Below the pieces are notes generated by a model, which saw only the letters and a program-made list of their open reading frames with translations, was not told where the DNA came from and searched no databases. Both the position numbers and the translations under genes were made by a program. 64,000 nt of DNA from Rhodococcus erythropolis NBRC 15567 (GTDB lineage Bacteria; Actinomycetota; Actinomycetes; Mycobacteriales; Mycobacteriaceae). Positions 59,630 to 64,000 of the stretch are shown in pieces. How positions within the stretch are numbered: position 1 is the first letter of the stretch; every line of letters begins with the position of its first letter. The DNA is taken from NCBI RefSeq assembly GCF_001552595.1, contig NZ_BCRM01000011.1, positions 62,001 to 126,000 of the forward strand, in the 5' to 3' direction.

Positions 59630-60091
59630 TCAGCTCTTGGTGCGATCGATGAATGACGGCACGAGAAACCACAGTGCCGTGAACATGATCGCGGCGCACG
59701 CTGCCAAAACCTTTGCGGCAACTCCGCCGACGGCGACCTCGGCGATCAACAGGACCGTGCCGGTCATGGAGGCGGCGAGAAAGGCTATGCCGCACAGGGC
59801 GAATCGGTTGGCGACGGGCAATATGTTCTCGCGGTGCCCACGGCGGAAGAGCATGCGATGCCAGACTGCGGGTGCCATCAGGAACCCGAACGAGATGGCA
59901 ACAAGGATCACCGTCACCAAGTGGATGCCGCGGATGTACGCCGACGCTTCCTCGTAGCGTTCGGTGAATGCCACGGCCAGCAGGAAGGCAAACAGGATCT
60001 GAACACCAGAGAGCGCGACGCGCAGTTCTTGCAACAACTCGTTGAAGTTCCGCGCGAGTTGTTGAGGTGGAGTCTCCCCGGTCTCGTTCAC
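59630..60091 (-). CDS. DUF6328-like membrane protein
   Basis: A 153-aa protein: an N-terminal cytosolic helix (PPQQLARNFNELLQELRVAL) followed by four membrane helices (LSGVQILFAFLLAVAF; HLVTVILVAISFGFLMAPAV; FALCGIAFLAASMTGTVLLIA; VLAACAAIMFTALWFLVP). This matches the small actinobacterial DUF6328 family, with unknown function. GTG 60091 is the start by fit; earlier codons overlap the shikimate dehydrogenase gene. It lies directly after that gene on the same strand, overlapping it or nearly so, and may be co-transcribed with it. Confidence 0.75.
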   Translation of the reverse strand: MNETGETPPQQLARNFNELLQELRVALSGVQILFAFLLAVAFTERYEEASAYIRGIHLVTVILVAISFGFLMAPAVWHRMLFRRGHRENILPVANRFALCGIAFLAASMTGTVLLIAEVAVGGVAAKVLAACAAIMFTALWFLVPSFIDRTKS

Positions 60092-60104
60092 GGCGACGTG
60101 GTTC

Positions 60105-60923
60105 CTATGCCCGTGAGTATTCCGACGCTCGCTGGATCTGCTCCGCGCTCGGACGCACGCCGGTGTAGAGCACGAACTGCTCGGCGGCCTGAAGGGCAAT
60201 GACCGACGCTCCCGTGATCGCCGTCTTGCCGAGTTCGGTCGCCAACGCGATCAGTGGCGTGTTCGCAGGCATCGCGACGACGTCGAAGACGACATCGGCG
60301 TCGCGCACTGCTTGTTCGGGGAACGACAGTGCATCTGCTTCTGCGCCGCCGGACATACCGATCGGAGTGGCGTTGATCAGCACACCGGGACGAAGCTCAC
60401 CGAGTTCGGCCTGCCAGTCGAAGCCGTACTGCTTCGCGAGCGACGACCCCACTTGCTGGTTGCGGGCGATCACGGTGACGTCGGTGAATCCGGTGTCGCG
60501 CACCGCAGCGACGACTGCTTTTGCCATGCCACCGCTGCCGGCGACAGCGACGGACAGGCTCGTGTCGACGTCGTTGTCACGCAGCAGATCGGCCACCGCC
60601 TGATAGTCGGTGTTGTAGGCGTGCAGCACTCCGGACTCGTTGACGATCGTGTTCACGGAGTCGATGGCGCTGGCCGAATCGTGCATGACGTCGATGTGCT
60701 CGATGACCTGTTCCTTGAACGGCATCGACACCCCGCAGCCTCGAATCCCGAGTGCTCGGATGCCGCCGATCGCTGCTGGCACGTCTTCGGTGGTGAAGGC
60801 TTTGTAGACGAAGTTCAGGCCCAATTCCTCGTAGAGGTAATTGTGAAACCTCGTGCCGATGTTGCTCGGTCGCCCGGAGAGCGACATGCACAGGAGCGTG
60901 TCCTTGTTGAGGTCGACGGTCAT
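60105..60923 (-). CDS. Shikimate 5-dehydrogenase-like enzyme
   Basis: A 272-aa protein of the AroE family. N-terminal substrate domain: LCMSLSGRPSNIGTRFHNYL and GCGVSMPFKEQVIEHIDV (catalytic Lys), VNTIVN, and catalytic Asp in NTDYQAV. NADP domain: VAVAGSGGMAKAVVAAV. The substrate motif is SLSGRPSN instead of the usual SxSPxxHN, so the substrate is probably not plain shikimate; quinate/aminoshikimate-type or SDH-like paralogues are possible. Start ATG 60923; upstream in-frame codons lie inside the divergent gene's leader. Cytosolic. Confidence 0.85.
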   Translation of the reverse strand: MTVDLNKDTLLCMSLSGRPSNIGTRFHNYLYEELGLNFVYKAFTTEDVPAAIGGIRALGIRGCGVSMPFKEQVIEHIDVMHDSASAIDSVNTIVNESGVLHAYNTDYQAVADLLRDNDVDTSLSVAVAGSGGMAKAVVAAVRDTGFTDVTVIARNQQVGSSLAKQYGFDWQAELGELRPGVLINATPIGMSGGAEADALSFPEQAVRDADVVFDVVAMPANTPLIALATELGKTAITGASVIALQAAEQFVLYTGVRPSAEQIQRASEYSRA

Positions 60924-61050
60924 TGTCCCCACTCTAATCGCGAGTTCGGCGTAGTTCTTGATAGACGAGTGCACCCATCCGGATGTCCCGCAGCGCCGAA
61001 TGTCGGGTATCCGATCGAAGCACCACTCGCACCGACAGAGCCGAGACGAC

Positions 61051-62625
61051 ATGGTCACACAGAACATCGACGAGCACCCGAGCACCGAATCTCGTCCACC
61101 GCGTCGTAGATGGGCTGCTCACGCGATCTCCGGAGTGTTGGCCGCGGCTGTCGTCCTGGGCGTCGGTGAACTGGTTGCGCTGCCGATCAACCCGGACGCG
61201 TCGCCCTTCTACGCCGTTGGGGCAACGACCGTCGACCGAACCCCGGCGTGGGCTCGCGAGTTCGCGATCGACACCTTCGGCACCAACGACAAGCCGGCGC
61301 TGTTCATCGGAATGTCGATATTGATCGTTCTGCTCGGTGCGGTGGCCGGGCTGTTGGAACGGCGACGCCGCCCGATCGGCAGTGTCATCCTTGTTCTTCT
61401 GGGCGCGGTTGGTGTGTATGCGGCGATGCAGCGCCCGACTGCCGATGCGATGTACGTGTTCCCGACACTGGTCGGTGTGGTGGCGGGCGTTGCAACACTG
61501 CGGCTGCTGATCACACAGTTGGAGGTGCCGCTCTCGCCTGGCGTCGCCGACTCGTGGTTGCCTCGTCGTCAGTTCCTTCTGCTGGCAGGTGCGGCGTTGG
61601 CAGTGGCTGCGGCAGCGGGTGCCGCCGGGAAGTTCGTGGGGCAGAGAATCGCCGGAGCAGTAGCGAATCGTGAAGATTTTGTCGTGCCCACCGCCGCTGA
61701 CCCGGCGCCGCCGATTCCGGCGGGTGCGGACATCGCGATTGCGGGTGCGTCGACGTACATCACGCCCAACGACGACTTCTATCGAATCGACACTGCACTC
61801 CTCGTTCCGCAATTGACGACGGATTCGTGGGAACTGCGGATTCACGGAATGGTGGACCGCGAGATGACGTTGTCGTTCGACGATCTGGTGGCGAGAACGC
61901 CCATCGAGCGAGTCATCACGCTGACGTGTGTTTCCAACGAGGTGGGCGGCGTTCTGGCCGGGAACGCGAAGTGGATCGGTTATCCCATGAAGGACCTGCT
62001 CGACGAAGTCGGTGTCCATCCCGACGCCGATATGCTCCTGTCGACCAGCATCGACGGCTTCACAGTCGGCACCCCGGTCGAGATAGTCACCGACGGCCGT
62101 GACGCGATTCTCGCCGTGGCGATGAACGGTGAGCCGTTGCCGTTCGAGCACGGTTATCCCGTTCGGCAGGTAGTTCCCGGCTTGTACGGTTTCGTCTCCG
62201 CCACCAAGTGGGTGACGGAGTGGGAACTCACGCGTTTCGACAAGGTCGAGGCCTATTGGACCCAGCGCGGTTGGGGTGCGCAGGCACCGATCAAGACGTC
62301 GTCGCGTATCGAGGTGCCGGCAGCTTTGGCGCCGATCGAGCCGGGCCAGGTGCTGGTGGCGGGAACGGCCTGGGCGCAGCATCGCGGGATCGAGAAGGTC
62401 GAGGTTCGCGTCGACAACGGCGAATGGCAACCGGCGACACTGGCGCAGGAGTACTCGATCGACACCTGGCGTCAATGGTCGTGGATGTGGGATGCAGGCT
62501 CAGGTTTGCACACCGTGCAGGTCAGAGCGACGGATTTGGACGGGAACGTTCAGGTGGAAGAGCGCACTCCGCCGATTCCCGGTGGAGCCACTGGATGGCA
62601 TACGAGGTCGTTCACCGTGAAGTGA
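61051..62625 (+). CDS. Membrane-anchored sulfite-oxidase-type molybdopterin oxidoreductase
   Basis: A 524-aa protein. Residues ~20-205 contain about five membrane helices, the last beginning with LPRRQFLLLAGAALAVAA. Residues ~230-415 form the sulfite-oxidase Mo-cofactor domain (ITPNDDFYRIDTALLVPQLT, VITLTCVSNEVGG with the molybdenum-ligating Cys, YGFVSATKWVTEWEL) and ~430-524 is an Ig-like dimerisation domain (VLVAGTAWAQHRGIEKVEVR). The active domain should face outside. The electron donor/acceptor is not evident; it is not the YedY type. ATG 61051. Its 3' end overlaps the TetR gene by 14 bp. Confidence 0.88.
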   Translation: MVTQNIDEHPSTESRPPRRRWAAHAISGVLAAAVVLGVGELVALPINPDASPFYAVGATTVDRTPAWAREFAIDTFGTNDKPALFIGMSILIVLLGAVAGLLERRRRPIGSVILVLLGAVGVYAAMQRPTADAMYVFPTLVGVVAGVATLRLLITQLEVPLSPGVADSWLPRRQFLLLAGAALAVAAAAGAAGKFVGQRIAGAVANREDFVVPTAADPAPPIPAGADIAIAGASTYITPNDDFYRIDTALLVPQLTTDSWELRIHGMVDREMTLSFDDLVARTPIERVITLTCVSNEVGGVLAGNAKWIGYPMKDLLDEVGVHPDADMLLSTSIDGFTVGTPVEIVTDGRDAILAVAMNGEPLPFEHGYPVRQVVPGLYGFVSATKWVTEWELTRFDKVEAYWTQRGWGAQAPIKTSSRIEVPAALAPIEPGQVLVAGTAWAQHRGIEKVEVRVDNGEWQPATLAQEYSIDTWRQWSWMWDAGSGLHTVQVRATDLDGNVQVEERTPPIPGGATGWHTRSFTVK

Positions 62626-63247
62626 CAGGTAGATCCGAATGGGATTCGGTATATAGGCGGACGACGCACTGGGCCATCCATCCAGCGATCAGCGTTCGCA
62701 GGCCGAAGTCGAAGGTGTCGTCGGTTCGCAGTGGGTTCGCGGCCTCACGCGTGACCTCGCTCGGGTTGGAGGATTGAGTCCACGCGACATCCGGCGTCGA
62801 GAGTTTCACGACGGATCCGAGAACCAGACTGTCCAGCGTGGAAATTGCGTGACGCGTATCGGTCGAATCGAAACCCCCGTCCGAAAATGCTTGAACCAGT
62901 GCAGTATCGATATCAAAAGTCACCTCGGTGCGGACGCTGCGTGTCATGAGTAGCGGGATGAGGCGCCAATGTTCGACGGCAGCTCGGCGATATGCCCACC
63001 CCCACGCGCTGATCCGTTCGCTCCATCCTGCGGGTGGGTGGGGGACAGAGATCGACGACATCACGCGGATGCGCATGAGTTCGACGATCTCGGATCGACC
63101 CGAAATATGTGTGTAGAGCGAAGACGGAGTCACGTTCAGTTGCTTGGCGATCCCGGGCATGGTGAAGTCGCCGGTTGCGTCGACAGCATCCAGAGCCGCG
63201 TCGGTGATGTTTCGCGTGGACAGTATCGGCTGAGTGGGACGCGGCAT
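62612..63247 (-). CDS. TetR/AcrR-family transcriptional regulator
   Basis: A 211-aa regulator. N-terminal HTH: ILSTRNITDAALDAVDATG then MPGIAKQLNVTPSSLYTHIS (recognition helix ~38-48), with a C-terminal TetR_C-like ligand domain (WAYRRAAVEHWRLIPLLM). ATG 63247 has AGGAGA upstream. It is divergent from the amidohydrolase gene, with several inverted repeats between them, so it probably represses that gene and itself. Confidence 0.88.
   Translation of the reverse strand: MPRPTQPILSTRNITDAALDAVDATGDFTMPGIAKQLNVTPSSLYTHISGRSEIVELMRIRVMSSISVPHPPAGWSERISAWGWAYRRAAVEHWRLIPLLMTRSVRTEVTFDIDTALVQAFSDGGFDSTDTRHAISTLDSLVLGSVVKLSTPDVAWTQSSNPSEVTREAANPLRTDDTFDFGLRTLIAGWMAQCVVRLYTESHSDLPVTSR
62635..62649. 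promoter_or_regulatory. Inverted repeat like the tetR operator, at the 3' end of tetR
   Basis: CCGAA-TGGGA-TTCGG (62635-62649) has the same half-sites and spacing as the repeat in front of tetR (CCGAA-CCCTA-TTCGG, 63340-63354). It lies inside the last codons of tetR, just after the convergent oxidoreductase stop. It could be a second regulator site or chance. Confidence 0.3.
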
Positions 63248-63323
63248 CGATTCTCCTGGTGAGGGATTCGTCGGCAATCTCGGACTTGATCGATTGATGA
63301 CAACTCCTTGATTTCGGGAGCCG

Positions 63324-63358
63324 GTATGCATCATACTAACCGAACCCTATTCGGTATG
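63324..63358. promoter_or_regulatory. Overlapping inverted repeats, candidate TetR operator
   Basis: GTATG-CAT-CATAC (63324-63336) overlaps CATAC...GTATG (63332-63358), and inside this lies ACCGAA-CCCTA-TTCGGT (63339-63355). The cluster sits between the divergent tetR and amidohydrolase genes, where an operator controlling both would be expected. Confidence 0.5.
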
Positions 63359-63405
63359 TCGGCGGAATCTTCCGGCGATCGGTACACGTCGGAGGAACAT
63401 TCAAT

Positions 63406-64000
63406 ATGTCTGTCGTATGGCTGACCGGTGCAACGATCATCGACGGCACGGGCGCCGACCCGATCGAGAACTGCGCTGTTGCCGTGGAAGATGGCCGCAT
63501 CAGTGCACTCGGTGGCACGCCGCCCGCGGGGGCGGAGGTGCTGGACTGCACCGGGCTGACAATCACTCCCGGCCTCATCGACGCACACGTTCATCTCGGT
63601 GGATCGAGCGATCTCGCACCGAGCCTGCGGCGTCAGATCTCGGTAGCCGAGCTCGCTGCAGACATGTTCGCGACCTGCGCATCGACCCTCGACGGGGGAT
63701 TCACCACTGTTCGTGACTGCGGCGGAATCGACGGTGGACTCGCCGGAGTTGTCGCCTCGGGCAAGATTCCGGGTCCGCGGATCATTCAGTGCGGCCCGAT
63801 CCAGTGCCAGACCGGTGGACACGGACACCTGGCGGCCGAGTGGGAGCCGACTTCGGACTGGTCCGATCGTGACATCCCCGGATTGCGTTGTATGTCTCTG
63901 CTTTCCGACGGTCCGCACGAAATGCGAAAGAATGTTCGCGAGACGTTCCGCAGGGGTGCGGACTTCCTCAAACTGTGTGTTACCGGGGGAGTGGTATCGA
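63406..64000 (+). CDS. Amidohydrolase-family protein, C-terminus cut by window edge
   Basis: 198 codons of a metal-dependent amidohydrolase of the imidazolonepropionase/prolidase-like group: [20 protein letters not shown] at the start, metal His pair in [13 protein letters not shown], then FTTVRDCGG and [12 protein letters not shown] further on. GGAGGAA lies 8 bases before ATG 63406. It probably hydrolyses a cyclic amide or Xaa-Pro dipeptide, under control of the divergent TetR protein. The remainder lies outside the window. Confidence 0.87.
   Translation, partial: MSVVWLTGATIIDGTGADPIENCAVAVEDGRISALGGTPPAGAEVLDCTGLTITPGLIDAHVHLGGSSDLAPSLRRQISVAELAADMFATCASTLDGGFTTVRDCGGIDGGLAGVVASGKIPGPRIIQCGPIQCQTGGHGHLAAEWEPTSDWSDRDIPGLRCMSLLSDGPHEMRKNVRETFRRGADFLKLCVTGGVVS

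Noticed and set aside
60934..62475. A 513-codon minus-strand frame
   Set aside because: Antisense to the sulfite-oxidase-like gene; His/Arg/Gln-rich, no domain.

Overview
The window looks like chromosomal DNA of a Rhodococcus, probably of the erythropolis/qingshengii group. This is inferred from actinobacterial codon use and high G+C, mycothiol-type enzymes, DUF3558 lipoproteins, many acyl-CoA and branched-chain 2-oxoacid genes, and GTG starts with strong Shine-Dalgarno sequences. No rRNA, tRNA, CRISPR array or transposase gene was seen. Both ends cut a gene: a DUF2075 helicase on the left and an amidohydrolase on the right.

Layout. 1-7.6 kb: two large minus-strand helicase/nuclease-type proteins (a DUF2075 protein with an N-terminal nuclease-like motif, and a 1997-aa DUF4011/DUF3320 SF1 helicase with a degenerate C-terminal endonuclease-like domain), which look like a defence pair. 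8-10.4 kb: a YbjN-like protein with a Cys-rich tail and a pRiA4b ORF-3-like protein. 10.8-12.6 kb: a sodium:solute symporter and its tiny membrane subunit. 12.7-18.9 kb: MarR regulator plus FadD15-type acyl-CoA ligase, two small DNA-binding proteins, an FAD oxidoreductase/ferredoxin pair and a butanediol-dehydrogenase-like enzyme. 19-26.4 kb: four repeated modules, each a DUF3558 lipoprotein followed by a small helical protein. They form two tandem pairs, split by a minus-strand redox-signalling cassette (cNMP-binding histidine kinase, receiver-thioredoxin-reductase-like fusion, UBP zinc finger). 26.4-34.4 kb: type II lumazine synthase, Lrp regulator, leucine/valine dehydrogenase, methyltransferase, acetamidase-like exported enzyme, second YbjN-type protein, a Thr/Ser-rich exported protein, and a lectin-LysM protein. 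34.6-38.1 kb: a TPP-riboswitch operon for thiamin-pyrimidine salvage (TenA plus an ABC importer), ending in tandem palindromic repeats. 38.2-45.9 kb: esterase, MFS exporter, acetyltransferase, an unknown small protein with a structured leader, S51-like peptidase, mycothiol-dependent isomerase-like protein, acyl-CoA ligase and a broken DUF488 gene. 46.1-49.3 kb: pntAA-pntAB-pntB transhydrogenase and a 32-codon candidate gene. 49.4-64 kb: PAP2 phosphatase, MFS, the bkdABC branched-chain 2-oxoacid dehydrogenase, aminoglycoside-phosphotransferase-like protein, thioesterase, BenE transporter, Lrp/LysE pair, rhodanese, membrane protein, shikimate-dehydrogenase-like enzyme, sulfite-oxidase-like enzyme, TetR regulator and the partial amidohydrolase.

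How the parts connect. Branched-chain amino-acid catabolism is represented by the Lrp-linked leucine/valine dehydrogenase and the Bkd complex. Pnt and the FAD/ferredoxin genes handle reducing equivalents, and the TPP-controlled operon salvages the pyrimidine half of the cofactor that Bkd E1 needs. The parts least explained by known biology are the lipoprotein/small-protein modules, the helicase pair, the 32-codon gene, and several structured or repeated noncoding stretches.
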